Both the position numbers and the translations under genes were made by a program. Shown here in pieces: positions 36,903 to 48,248 of a stretch of DNA of 64,000 bases (within the stretch, counting starts at the first letter, position 1; every line of letters begins with the position of its first letter). The DNA comes from Alopecurus myosuroides (Eukaryota > Streptophyta > Magnoliopsida > Poales > Poaceae): NCBI GenBank assembly GCA_028641055.1, contig CM054061.1:53858081-53922080 (forward strand), in the 5' to 3' direction. The notes below the pieces were generated by a model, which saw only the letters and a program-made list of their open reading frames with translations, searched no databases and was not told the DNA's origin.

Positions 36903-39900
36903 TTGCAACGCGCGACGGCAGAGATGCATCAAAACAACTGCACCGAGATAGAGTGTCCGTGTCGAAAATCCAAGCTAGGGTCCTTGTTCAAACCAGATTC
37001 TGGTAATGTGGAGAAGCACCTGCTCAGGTATAGTTTCATGGAGGGTCACACTAAGTGGATGGATGATGATGAAGACGATGATCACGTCGAGACCAATTGG
37101 GCAGCGACATGTGAAGATGATCAGGAAGAGTCTAAACATGGCAATGGAGAGGACGAAGAGGCTTCCGACGGAGACGACTATAATGAAGAAGAAGGGAGTC
37201 ATGGTGATAACCAACATGAAGACGAGGACATGAACTCTCCGCTAGCTTCAGCCGTGCGGGACCCTCATGTTCAAGAGCTTCTTCTCAAGAACACGTCGAC
37301 CGACGCCGGACGTAAATCTAAGATCACGCAACTATAGATAGACTCTGCAACTCCGTTGTATGACGCAAGTTGCGGGGTGGGGGAGTCACGCTTGAGAGTA
37401 GCTCTGGATCTTCTAGAGATGAAGTCAAAACACGGATGGACCGACACAAGCATGGACGATCTTCAGCGATACCTGAAGACGCACTTATCTGAAGGGAACA
37501 CATGTGCTAGTAGTCTACAGGAGGCCAAGAAAATCGTGTGCCCCCTTGATTTACCGCACACAAAATACCACGCTTGCGTCCGTGACTGCATAATTTATCG
37601 GAACGAGCACGCGGACCAGATCAAATGTCCGGTGTGCGGTGCTGATCGTTACAAGAGGGGGACGAAGAAAGCTCCTAGGAAAGTTGTGTGGTACTTTCCA
37701 CTCATTCCCCTTCTGAAGCGGTACTTCGTGGAACCCAAGGAAGCAAAGCACGAGGACAGAAAGAAGGCGGTGCTGAGTGATCCAGAACGTGTTGAAAAAC
37801 CAGTGCTAACACACCCATCGGATGCACGTCAGTGGAAAGCATTAGACGCATTCGATGAAGAATTCAGGAACGATCCAAGGAACATCAGGCTTGGTGCGAG
37901 CACCGACGGTCTCAATCCGTTTGGCAACCAGAGCAGCAAACATAACACCTGGCCCGTGTTTTTATGGATGTACAACCTCCCCCCATGGTTGTGTGTGAAG
38001 AGGAAGTACATACACATGAGTATGCTGATTCAAGGGCCAACCCAGCCAGGGAGCGATATCAACCTGTATCTCGAGCTATTGAAGGAGGAGCTAGACACGT
38101 TGTGGGAGGAAGGGGTGGAAACATGGGACGCCTTCAAAGAAGAAACTTTTCGTATGAGAGCTGCCCTGATCACGACGGTGCAGGACTATCTCGGATACGG
38201 ATATATTGCGTGTCAGGTGTGCCACGGACACAAGGCTTGTGTCAGGTGCATGGAATTTATGTCGTTTCTACAGCTACACAAGGATCCCGGATCTTCTAAA
38301 ACCGTATACATGAGGCATCGAATGTGGCTACAACAGAACGACCCGTGGAGAAAGCGCGGTGACCTGTTCAACGGTAAAGATGAGCTCGATCTACCTCCAC
38401 GCAAGAGAAGAGGAGAAGAGATCGATACTCTATTGAAGAATTGGAAAACATGTCCTCCGCCGGGAAAGGTACAGAAGCGGAAGCGAGGAGAGAAGCGAAA
38501 GCGAGGAGAGAAAAAGTGTCCTCCGCCAGAAGGACCGCTCTTGGGGGTATGGAAAAGGAGGTCCGTGTTTTGGGACTTGCGGTACTGGCCAATCCTCGGA
38601 GTGCCTCACTGCCTTGATGTCATGCATATCACGAAGAATGTGTGTGAGAGCTTGCTTGACACCCTGTTCAACATGCCAGATAGGACCAAAGACGGGCCAA
38701 TCTCAAGATACGACCTGATGGTCCTGAATATCAGGAGCGAGCTTCACTTACCGCCTTCTACGCGTAAACAGACGGAGGAGGATGAGGATGAGGTGGAGGA
38801 TATGGACGACCGCAAGCGGAAAAGGGCTAAGCAACACCAAACTCACCGCCTGAAACCCTCTTGCTTCACTCTAAGTCCCGATGAGCTCGAGCAAATATTC
38901 ACATGCCTCCTCGGAGTGAAATTTCCCTTAGGTTACATGTGGCTGATAAGCAGATACCTAGACGCGGAGAAAAAATCTTCAGCGGGATGAAGTCTCATGA
39001 CTGTCACGTGATGATGACGCAGATACTTCCGGTTGCAATCAGAGGGATAATGGAACCGCACGTTCGTCAAACGCTCACTGGCCTCTGTAACTTTTTTGAC
39101 GTCGTCACTCGGAAGTCGATAAGCGTGAAGAAACTCGGAAGGCTGCAGGAAGAGATCGTCACCATCCTATGCGAGCTTGAGATGTACTTTCCACCTGCCT
39201 TCTTTGACATTATGGTACATCGCTTGGTCCATATCATGGACGATATCACCAATCTTGGGCCGACATTCTTGCACAACATGATGGCGTTAGAACGAGTGAA
39301 CGGGATCATCAAATCATTCGTTTTTAACAGGTTACACCCGGATGGAAGCATCGTCGAGGGATTTCTCACCGCAGAATGCATCTCTTTCTGCAAGAATTTT
39401 CTAGGCGATGAGAAGCCAACTGTTGGTTTGCCCGCAAACAAGCACCTTGACAGGTTCATGGGGGTAGGCCACAACACTGGCAAAAGGGTAATGGACGCGA
39501 ACTCCTGTGGTCGGAGAGCCGACTTTGATAGGGCCCACCTAGTAGTGTTACAACATATTGACGATGTCGAACCTTGGATAGAAGAGCACAAAACCACGAT
39601 AAAAAACAGTGCTCGCAAGCCGATGACGGAAGATGAGATATTTAGAGCACACAACTCCTCTTTCGCGACATGGTTCAAGAAGCAGATTGATGCCGATCCC
39701 CCGCCAATGACATTTCAGAAAGATAAAATTGTATTGGCCTTGTCATATGGCCCCGCGCCCAATCTGATGACTTATCAAGCATACGACATCAATGGGTACA
39801 CATTCTACACGGAGGAAAGAGACAAAAGTAGCGACTATCAAAACTCGTCTATAACGATAGAATCTCACACGGGCGAAGAGATTAGAAGATACTACGGAAA

Positions 39901-40378
39901 GATCGAGGAAATCTGGGAGCTTGACTACGTTGGGGTAAAGCTGCCGATGTTCCATGTCAGATGGGCTACAAACGTCACGAAAGAAGACGAATATTTCACC
40001 ACTATGTCGATGTCTGAAGCCAACAAACCCAAGTCCAAGAACCCCACCGCGGAAAATGAGCCCTGGGTATTGGCTAAGCACGTGGAGCAATGCTTCTTCA
40101 TAACCGACCCGACAAAGTCTAGTCGTGTTGTCGTAAGGAGAGGAAAAAGGGCCCTCGTCGGAATGGATGGACTCGCCGATGAGAAGGATTTCGACGGCTT
40201 ATTCGGAGACCCGATGATGAAAGAACCCAGTGAAGACGATGCACCATACACCCTAAGAAGAAGCATGACCACAATACCTAGGGAAGGTCTTCCATTCAGA
40301 AGAAGAAGTCACGATATGGCAGTCACGTATTCAACATCGACCAGGAAAGGCAAGAGTAAGATTGTGACGAGAGGTTGA
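36903..40378 (+). pseudogene. TNP2-type CACTA transposase
   Basis: This encodes the enzyme that cuts and joins CACTA ends. Domains in order: a transposase-associated segment with CPCRKSKLGSL (36924-37080), an acidic linker, the TNP2/Transposase_21 core (37560-38300; VCGADRYKRGTKK, STDGLNPFGNQSSKHNTWPV, YNLPPWLCVKRKY, GPTQPGSDINLYLELL), a DUF4218-like part (38990-39420; LPVAIRGIMEPHVRQTL, MVHRLVHIMDDITNLGP), and a DUF4216-like part (39770-39980). Catalytic-type Asp residues (STDG, GSDI) are present. An in-frame TAG (37335-37337) splits the N-terminus, and a one-base shift in the A6 run at 38971-38976 splits the core. The first ATG in frame is 36924, and an upstream exon is possible. Confidence 0.88.
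38455..38530 (+). repeat. Duplicated Lys/Arg-rich segment inside TNP2
   Basis: AGCGAGGAGAGAAGCGAAAG is repeated within a coding segment giving (KRKRGE)x2, flanked on both sides by the sequence CPPP. It looks like a nuclear-localisation-type basic patch made by slippage or duplication, inserted between the core and the LGVWKRRS block. Confidence 0.55.
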
Positions 40379-40635
40379 GAGAGGGAAATACTCGCGATAT
40401 GTGCGATATAACATGCTAATAGCGTATATGTACAATGTGTTTTCAGAGAGAAACACTTGCGGTATCTCGCTAAATCAATCTATTTACGCTCGATGCGACA
40501 CTAAATATTTTTGCATATGTTAACTTTCATATGTATGTAATTTTTAAGTGAAAAACAATGTGGGAGCCCCCTAATAACATTTCTATATGCTCGATGTGTC
40601 CCGGACCGGGGGAGTGATATGTGTAATTTAGAAAA
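40379..40635. other. TNP2 3' flank
   Basis: AT-rich non-coding sequence after the TNP2 stop; probably 3' UTR. No gene seen. Confidence 0.4.
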
Positions 40636-40918
40636 CTTTAGCACAGGCGCATCTGTAAAAATATGCGCCTGGGGTAAACGTTACCACAGGCGCATCTGGG
40701 CAAACATGCGCCTGGGTAAGGGTCTGTGGGCCCCGCGCAAAACAAAACGCTTGGAACTTTAGCACAGGCGCATTTTCTACATATTCGCCTGGGGTAAGGC
40801 TATGTGGGCCCGCACATAACAAAACGCTTGGAACTTTTAGCGCAGTCGCATTTGCGTCCTATTCGCCTGGGGTAAGTGGTAGCGCAGGCGCATATATCGC
40901 GTTATGCGCCTGGTGTAA
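40636..40918. repeat. Internal array of the subterminal motif in CACTA 1
   Basis: Nine or ten more copies of the same pair of motifs (CACAGGCGCAT and GCGCCTGGGGTAA), lying between the TNP2 gene and the leader of the second gene. GGAACTTTAGCACAGGCGCA-type units are partly tandem with a period near 80 bp. See findings for its possible promoter role. Confidence 0.8.
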
Positions 40919-40929
40919 GGCCCCACTGT

Positions 40930-41209
40930 GCTAACTACCGCGCCCGCACTTCTTCCCTCTCTCTTGCAGAACAGATCGACACAACCAAGTCCCTCTCGAT
41001 CCCCAATTCGAACGCCGCTGTCGTCTCCAATTCGCGCGCCGCCGTCGTGGTTGTCAAGCAGCAGGATGAGGAGCGGGAGCAGCAGGAGGAGGAGCGGGAG
41101 CGCCGTGTCGAGGAGAAGCGCAGGTCGTCGAGGAGCAGTTCGAGGGCGCCGTGTCGAGGAGCAGCAAGGTCGTCCACGCCGTCGTACGTCGTCCACGCCC
41201 ACGCGTCCA
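40930..41209 (+). promoter_or_regulatory. Putative untranslated first exon of the second CACTA 1 gene
   Basis: A CT-rich start (CTTCTTCCCTCTCTCTTGCAG) is followed by GC-rich sequence ending GCGTCCAG/GTCAGCC, a good splice donor. A matching acceptor TTGCAG/GT lies at 51874-51878, before the second gene's shared leader element. I infer a leader exon spliced across an intron of about 10.7 kb that now contains the captured gene and CACTA 2. The ORFs seen here (40837-41344) are not supported. Confidence 0.45.
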
Positions 41210-41596
41210 GGTCAGCCCCCCTCCCCCCTCTTCCAAGCCCCCCTCCCGCGTGTTCTGATCCATGGCTGATTTGTTCGTTGTGATTTTCATTTTCTGAAAA
41301 AAAATCGAGTTGAAATTTATGCAAGGAAACGATCTAACTAGCATTGTTTTGTTACTGCTTTATTTGTGCCAAGGAATAGGATGTGGCCACCTTTGCCAAA
41401 GGGGCTACTAATTATACTACAAATCAACAAGGGTAACAACCATTTAAGTAGAGTTTAGTTTACCAGAATCCGGAGAACATATTTCGGACTTGCATAAGAG
41501 CAGATGCGCCAGATGTATATTAACCCATCTGCAACTGCAATAAGATCATCCTGTACAAGGTCACTTAGTCCTGAGCAGAACTTGGGAATATCACTA

Positions 41597-41830
41597 CACT
41601 AGTGGAAACAGGGGCTTTAGTCCCGGTTCGTAGGCCCCATTTGTCCCGGTTGTGCAACCGGGACGGGGCATCCGGGACAAATACCCCTCCCCATTGGTCC
41701 CAGTTGTGCCAGGACCCGGGACAAATGGGGCTGACCACGTGGCCCGTGCGCTGGAACCTGGCCAGGGCTATTAGTCCCGGTTCTCAATACGACCCGGGAT
41801 GCATGCCCCTTCTGCCGCGGCAGGGATTTT
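41597..41830. repeat. Left TIR and subterminal array of CACTA 2
   Basis: TIR CACTAGTGGAAACA followed by about seven copies of the CCCGG(T/G)T / AACCGGGAC motif in both orientations. Confidence 0.8.
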
Positions 41831-42063
41831 GCCCTTTTCTCTGCCGCGGCAGAAATTTACAATTTCCGTTTTTTGGCCCCCCAGACCTCTTGGCGGCCCC
41901 TCCCCGGACCTCGAGAAGAGAGGAGCCTCGGTGGACCCTCCACGGAGCTCCCGGATCGCACGAGTGAATAAGTATATAAAGCAGAATAAGAAACACTTAT
42001 ATTATGGAAGCAAAGTATATCGAGCATATTACATGACCGATGGAGTGTATTACAAAATCAAAC
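41831..42063. other. CACTA 2 3' flank of the TNP1-Ulp1 gene
   Basis: Non-coding. TCTGCCGCGGCAG hairpins occur at 41811 and 41841. No gene seen; the plus ORF at 41602-41967 is made of subterminal repeats. Confidence 0.4.
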
Positions 42064-43058
42064 TTAGTTCCAACCGGAGGCATGGTACTCTCCATCTACG
42101 TTTATGACCTCTGCATCTAAGAAGCCCGTAATTTCCTCCTGAATTGCTCCTATGCGGTCCCTTGGTAGAAGACCGTCCCGAAGCCGTTCGATCTAATATA
42201 AAGAAGAACGGTCACTAAAATATATGAAACTAAGTAACTAAAATAGATAGTAATAAGAAGAATTGACGACTAACGTACATGAAGTTGCTTTAAATTTCTG
42301 CCCTTGGGAGATGTGGTCTGACGAATGAACTCGCAAACGTAGTATCCACACAAGTTATTCCCGTCTCCTTGTTGCAAGCACTTTACGAGAAGATTGTTTC
42401 AATCAAAATAATAATCAACCAGGCATGATAATGGTATCGACACTAGAATCAAGGAGATGGGCGCGGATCTAGATAGTACTTACTTGCACAACATCAAATG
42501 TAAGCTTTTTTTCCCATTCACCGGGAGACTTCTTTATGAACCTCTTCCAAAATCTACCCGAGAAAGAAAAAGAATAAAAAGAGTTAGTAATTACTTGATA
42601 TCCGAAAATGAAACAAAGTAGTCGATATATTGCCATATATAAATACTGAAATTAATAAAGATTGAAATTACCGCTGGATCATTTCCTGCATGTCAGCCCA
42701 CATTGAGAGGGGTTTACGTTTTGGGTCCATTACAATTACTTTTCCTTTGTCAATTTGGAAGATTAGCAGAATATAGTGGAAGCTGCGCACGCAGAACTCA
42801 TCAATTATACAGTGAACATCGAGTAAGGAAAACAGAATGTTTACAACAGAGTAACACACTTACTTGAAGTTGTAAGGAAATAGTATTTCCCGTCGGTGTT
42901 GGTTAAATATTATTGCGCTCAGAATATTATTTTCTGTATCCTTGGGAGATTGCCGAAGAGTCTTTTCATAAATAATATTTGGATCAATGAACCCAATATC
43001 ATAGATTCCACCTCTTTTGCATTCGAGAATCTTCATTCTGCAATTATAATATATGAGT

Positions 43059-43120
<62 letters not shown>

Positions 43121-45958
43121 TATGAATATGCAATTGAATGAGGTGAGCTAGAGAAATAAGTGCTTACAGACAATAGGTACTAAGGATAGATTTATCGAGG
43201 GCCTGCTGCTGGTATAACTGAAACAATTCCTCAAATTGAATCATAACATATCCATTTCCATTTCCATAGTGTTCGTCCTTAACGTTGAGACATATCCAGT
43301 CCATAGATTCCTCAACGGCTTCCATATACCAACTATGCACTCTTCGCATTTTCGTTCGTAGATCCTTTATCTCCTCGGGTTTGACAAGAGACTTCCCGTA
43401 CTGGTATTTGTACGCACATTCAGCTGCGGGGAAGTAGTTCACTGTTTGCATATACTCAGCAATTGACAAACCCGCATCAGCTGCCTTGTCTGCGTACAGT
43501 CTTATAAACTCCGGATCAATATGCTCGTCAGCAATATTAGTGCTCGGCCCCACCTGGGTATTGGAAATCACTTTGAGCAGGGACGTGGATTGTTTTTTCT
43601 GCTCTCCGAGCTGAGCAACTGATTTTCCCTTTTTCCCGCTTGCGCTAGTACTCTTCATCGACCGCACCATTTCCTGGCGTGACTTCAGAATAGAGCGGTC
43701 ATAGTCAGATGACAGACTCGGCTCGGGTTGATGAAGAGTCTTCACCATTTTCCAAGCTCGTTCTATCTCTTCTTCGGTCTCGGGGAAATCTGGCTTTTGC
43801 ATCTCCTTCCGCTTTGATTTCCACGCCTCGTATTGGTCCTTTGCGATTTTCTGGTTTTCCTCGGGAGTATAGTCGTAAGGTAACTTGGGTACCTCTTTTG
43901 GTACCTTCGGGAGGGGTGACCGTTGACGTTTCGGTGATTTTTTACGTTTTGGCAGAAACTTAGTGGGCGGAGAAGGCTGACGCGGCGGCGTAGGCGACCG
44001 CGCTGGAGACGTGCACGGTGTAGGCGACCGCGCCGGAGACGGCATGCGTTGCGAAGACGACCGCGCTGGAGACTTTTGCGCTGGAGAAAGGCGAGGATTC
44101 GATGGCTTTGCCGTCTGATTTGTGAGCACAATGCATTCCTTTAGCCATAAAACGGTCAAGTTCTTGGCTTCTCCGAGTTCAGTCAACTCTTCGTCTTCAC
44201 CTTCAGAAAAATCAAGCTTTACCCGCTCGAATCCGTTGACAACTTCATCGACCCCAACAACAGCGTAGCCCCGTGGAACCGGAAGAGTATGGTGAGTTGG
44301 TTCGTTGCCAATTGGTAAGACATAGCCGGCCGCTGCCTTGATGGTTATATTGACGACCTTCACGTGGAGCTCACAGGATGTCATTTCCGTGATCTCATCC
44401 ACCGGGTGAATCATCAGCGGTGCATCATCACCCGGTAGCTACGTGGACGCAACGCTGCTTTTGCGATGAGAATGTGCGGCGTCGGGAGCCTCGACTTCAA
44501 CTTCTACCATGTGTACTGATGCGCCGGTAGACACTATCTGCTGGCTAAGTGTGTTAATTTGGTCCTGCTGCTTCTTTGCTACATCCTGTGTCAGCTTTAC
44601 CATTTCTTCAAGTTGACGCCTCCAGTTTGCCTGATTCTCTGCTTCAGCTGCCTCCTTGTCTTTTTTACGTTGACGACTTCTATCTGGATATAACTTTCTG
44701 GTGGAGTCGAACGCAACACTCCACGGAGGAGTGCCTTTTGTGCCTCGTGTACGCCCTGCGTGTTCCTTATTCCCGAGGGATCGTGTGAGCTCGTCGTTCT
44801 CTCTATCTGGCACGAACTTCCCATCTTTAACGTCCTTTATTGCGTCTCTCAGCTTCTCTATGGGTAGAGGACTCTCTTTATGCCTTAGGTTATATATTGC
44901 TTTTCCTTCGGCGTCCAACGTGCCCCCATGCCCGTAGAACCATGACCTTGTCCGCTCGACCCACAAGAACGGCTCGGGAGTGATCCCCTTCTGAAGCAGG
45001 TTGTTCTCCCATGTCTCCCACTTGGGACTGGAACCCTTGTAGCCACCTTGCCCCATAACATGGTGATATACCTTTTTGGCGGCGTTTTTCTCATTTGTTT
45101 TTGTCCTTTCCAGTTCATTCTCTGCCAGCTTGTACTTCACGAAGTCTGCCCATACGGTTTTAATTTTCTCATACCCTTGAGTGAAATCAGGAGTCTTGTT
45201 CTTCTTAACATAATCAAGGTTCAATCTTTTCTTCCAGTTCTGAATTGCTCGGCCATCTTTTTCAGGGTCCACGCTTTGACCTTTTCCCGTATCTCATGTT
45301 TCATTTTAGTAACATCGGCCTCATTCACAGCCGCTTCATTCTCGTCCACCTCCGGCACGGGTAAGTTGAAATTAGCCAAAATCTTTGAGAAAAGATGATC
45401 TTTGGCTATTTTGCCGACATATGAAATTCCTTGTTTCCGCGGATCTTTTGGCTTATTCTACTCATTAACAGTGATCGGGATGTGATCTCTAACTAGCACT
45501 CCGCATTGCTTCACAAATTTTTGGGCAACATCAGCGGGAAGCTCGGGTGCGCCGTCTGCTGCGATCGTGTCGATCCTGTATCTTTCTGTATCTTTCAACT
45601 TCCTTGTTGCGCCTCGTTTAGTCTTTTTTCCGGTTGATATACTTGAACCGGATGGCTAAAAATATAAAGACTGTTAATACATGTATATAGACAACGGATG
45701 CTTCATTAATTAACATATCTATATATGCACCTCGGAGCCGGTGTTTGTAATTTGTATGGTTCCACCGGAGCCGTCGGCTGCTCCCATATCGGAGCCGTCG
45801 GCTTCTCCCTCATCGGAGTCGTCTTCCTGGGTGAGCACCGGATCTCCCTCACCGGAGTCGTTCATCCACTGGCTCACATCGTTCTCTACGTCGGGCCCGC
45901 GGATTAAACCCTCGATCATATTTTCGGCATCTTCGTCTCTTGGCTCCATACTATACAA
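42064..45958 (-). pseudogene. TNP1-like protein with C-terminal Ulp1-type protease
   Basis: Seven exons can be read: 45958-45731, 45655-43167, 43037-42864, 42782-42672, 42553-42484, 42380-42279, 42192-42064, with GT-AG borders. The N-terminus is acidic. The long second exon has a conserved block (YGHGGTLDAEGKAIY, ELTRSLGNKEHAGRTRGTKG), a basic region with RSRQRKKDKE, then SP-rich repeats. The last exons form a C48/Ulp1-like domain: GFIDPNIIYEKTL, His in FHYILLIFQIDKGK, Asp in VIVMDPKRKP, and Cys in NNLCGYYVCEF (codon 42348-42350). These proteases cleave SUMO-type conjugates in other proteins; the role here is unknown. In-frame stops (near 45457 and 44439-44441) and a frameshift near 45245 disable it. 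Confidence 0.75.
43063..43117. repeat. (TA)n microsatellite
   Basis: About 55 bases of uninterrupted TA within the intron between the second and third exons of the CACTA 2 TNP1-Ulp1 gene. Confidence 0.95.
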
Positions 45959-46129
45959 AAAGAGTAAGTATATATTTCAGATCAATTTCATTAAAATTGC
46001 TTATACATAATAATTAACTAATGATCAATTATTTTCATCAAAATTGTTTATAGATAATACACAAAAATAGCAACATATTCATGAAATATTTAAACGTACG
46101 ATAACATTTCTAGCATTCTTAAATTTATA

Positions 46130-46480
46130 ACACTATCTTAATTAAATTTTCTAACATTCATAATTAATAATTCTAACATACAAATCTAAAATTTCTAACA
46201 TTCTTAAATTTCCTATATCAATTCTAAACGTACAAATCTAAAATTTCTAACATTCATAACTAATAATTCTAACATTCTTAAATTTCCTATATCAATTCTA
46301 AACGTACAAATCTAAAATTTCTAAGTCTAATCTAAAATTTCTAACATTCACAACTAATAATTTTAACATTCTTAAATTTCCTATATCAATTCTAAACGTA
46401 CAAATCTAAAATTTGTAAGTCTAATCTAAAATTTCTAACATTCACAACTAATAATTCTAATATTTGTAACACTAATAAAA
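46130..46480. repeat. AT-rich minisatellite in the 5' intron of the TNP1-Ulp1 gene
   Basis: Three or more irregular tandem copies of a 70-110 bp unit built from TCTAACATTC, CTATATCAATTCTAAACGTA and CAAATCTAAAATTT. Confidence 0.85.
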
Positions 46481-46554
46481 AACAGTAATTAAGTAAAAAA
46501 AAAGAAAAAAACAAAAAAGGCCCCGGGCTAGGGCGAGATGGAGGCAGGCCTTAC

Positions 46555-46885
46555 CTCCCCTCGGGGCAGCGGCGGGCCGGCGGCGCGGGGCAGCGGCGGC
46601 GCGGGACGGTGGAGGCCGGCGCGAGACGGGATCGAGAGCGGGTGCGCAGAGGAGGACGCCGACGGGGGCGAGGGGCGGCGCGACGGGACCGAGGGGCGGC
46701 GCCGCAGAGGAGGACACCGACGGGGGCGACGCGACCGAGCTAGGGCGGCGCGGGGACGAGGGAGTGGCGGCGCCGCAGAGGAGGACGGGGGCGAGGGGCG
46801 GCGCGGCGGGGGCGACGCGACCGAGGGGCGGCGCCACAGAGGAGGACGCCGACGGGGGGCGAGGGGCGGCGCGGGGGGACGGAAA
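46555..46885. repeat. GC-rich minisatellite in the 5' leader of the TNP1-Ulp1 gene
   Basis: Repeated GAGGGGCGGCGC, CGCAGAGGAGGAC and GACGGGGGCGA blocks with a period near 35-60 bp, four or five copies. Long Pro/Arg/Gly-rich ORFs on both strands (46472-47123) come from this repeat and are not genes. On the minus strand a splice donor (GGTAAGG, about 46554) follows it. Confidence 0.75.
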
Positions 46886-46952
46886 AAATGGGCAGCCTGG
46901 CGGCGTCGATTTCGTCCCTGCGCGCGGTCTGGAACTGGGAGGGACGGTGACG

Positions 46953-46963
46953 TGTATATATCT
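46953..46963 (-). promoter_or_regulatory. TATA box of the CACTA 2 TNP1-Ulp1 gene
   Basis: Minus strand GATATATACAC. Directly upstream (46970-47100) lie inverted motifs CGTCCCGGTTGGTGGCAACA / CAACCGGGACGAAA, the same type as in the subterminal arrays. Confidence 0.6.
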
Positions 46964-46969
46964 ATCTAG

Positions 46970-47100
46970 CATCCGTCCCGGTTGGTGGCAACAACCGGGA
47001 CGAAAGGCCCTTCCGTCCCGGTTGGTGGCAACAACCGGGACAAAAGCCCCGGCTGGTCGGGCGCGCCGGGACCAGAAGTACTTTTGGGCCGGGCGCGCCA
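46970..47100. repeat. Internal motif array 1 of CACTA 2
   Basis: Two perfect hairpin units of CCCGGTTGGTGGCAACAACC-type sequence plus a CGGGCGCGCC pair. They are placed immediately upstream of the TNP1-Ulp1 TATA box. Confidence 0.75.
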
Positions 47101-48060
47101 ATTGTTTGAGCGCCAAAATTTGAATATCTTAAATATGCACGTGAATAACTTCTATATACTTTCAAATTTGAAAAAAATTACAACATGAAAATTGTTTGAA
47201 TTTGCATAACTAATTCAAATCCGTTTTCTGTTTACCTAAATAATTATTCTAACTATTCAAACTATTAACTATTTCACTATTTGCACTTAATTTAAATATA
47301 AATATCTTAGATTGTTTTAAAATTAGTAATAATTACATTAAACAGAAATAGATGCGCTAGCGCGCTGCAGTGTCGCCGGAATACAAATTCTTTTATTAAA
47401 AAGAGAATTTGGGCAAACATACTGGCTGATCCTCTTGATTGGCCTCCATCTACTATTCCTCTTCGAGCTTCATTACTTCTCACTACCTGATGTTCCCGTG
47501 CACATTACTACCTGAGCTCAAAGTGAACACTGACCCAAGCATGCATGGATGAATGTGTTAAAGGGGGATGAATGTGTTAAACACTGATCCAAATGCACGG
47601 CAGGACGTATGATGTCGAATCCAGATGTTTTGTATTTGCTCGATGAACTGAATATATGATGTATCAAACCTTAAAGGGGTGTAGAACAAAACAAACGGTA
47701 TCGCCATCATACAGCCCAACCGTGGCTACTGGGTGCATATATGCATACCAAATGCACGGCTGGACGTATGATGGCGAATCCGAATGTTTTGTATTTGGGA
47801 GATGAACTGACCGGTGTATGAAGCTGGGCTATATATAGGGTCCTCTGTCTCACAAAGTGTTGAGCTAGGGTTTTGATCCAACGGTTAAGAAACACCTCAT
47901 CCAACGGCTCACAACAGCTCGAAAGAAACACACCGTAGCCCTGATCGAACGGCTCACAACAGCTCAAAAAAAACACACCCCGATCCAACGACTCAAGAGC
48001 GCTTGAAAGAAACACACGATCCGTGTGATTCTATCTGATTGGTCCAAACGAAACCCTAAT
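47101..48060. other. CACTA 2 spacer with local duplications
   Basis: No gene. It includes an AT-rich part (47130-47340), a duplicated ~70-bp segment (AAATGCACGGC(A/T)GGACGTATG at about 47590 and 47750), and three imperfect tandem units of GATCCAACGGCTCACAACAG type (47875-48010). GCGCTAGCGCGC occurs at 47353 and again at about 49074. Confidence 0.6.
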
Positions 48061-48172
48061 TCCCATTTAGTCCCGGTTGGTGTCCCCAACCGGGACTAAA
48101 GGGATGATCCGTTTCCCAATGAAACCCTAACCCATTTAGTCCCGGTTGGTGTCCCCAACCGGGACTAAAGGG
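48060..48172. repeat. Internal motif array 2 of CACTA 2
   Basis: Two copies of the hairpin AGTCCCGGTTGGTGTCCCCA with its inverse AACCGGGACTAAAGGGATG, ending 16 bases before the TATA box of the 181-aa gene. Confidence 0.85.
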
Positions 48173-48187
48173 ATGTTTTCTTTTCGC

Positions 48188-48200
48188 TATATATATATAT
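48188..48200 (+). promoter_or_regulatory. TATA box of the 181-aa cargo gene
   Basis: TATATATATATAT lies about 50 bases before the ATG at 48249. A short leader with CACC/CTCTC elements follows. Confidence 0.6.
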
Positions 48201-48248
48201 GCATTGCCTCACCATTGGCATAAACACATACAAACTCACCACTCTCTC

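Noticed and set aside
36903..40378. TNP2 region as a host gene
   Set aside because: It lies between matched CACTA ends with target duplication and has the domain order of CACTA transposases.
40837..41344. ORFs of 90-135 codons on both strands
   Set aside because: GC-rich leader sequence with low-complexity Arg/Ser/Glu text; better explained as an untranslated first exon.
41594..41607. CACTACACTAGTGG read as the CACTA 2 end starting three bases further left
   Set aside because: The right end matches CACTAGTGG at 41597; starting earlier breaks both the TIR and the exon join.
43063..43117. TA repeat as an AT-rich insertion boundary
   Set aside because: The gene's exon structure continues correctly on both sides; it is a microsatellite in an intron.
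46472..47123. Long overlapping ORFs on both strands (up to 214 codons), Pro/Arg/Gly-rich
   Set aside because: They come from the GC-rich minisatellite, which keeps several frames open. No start context or domain.
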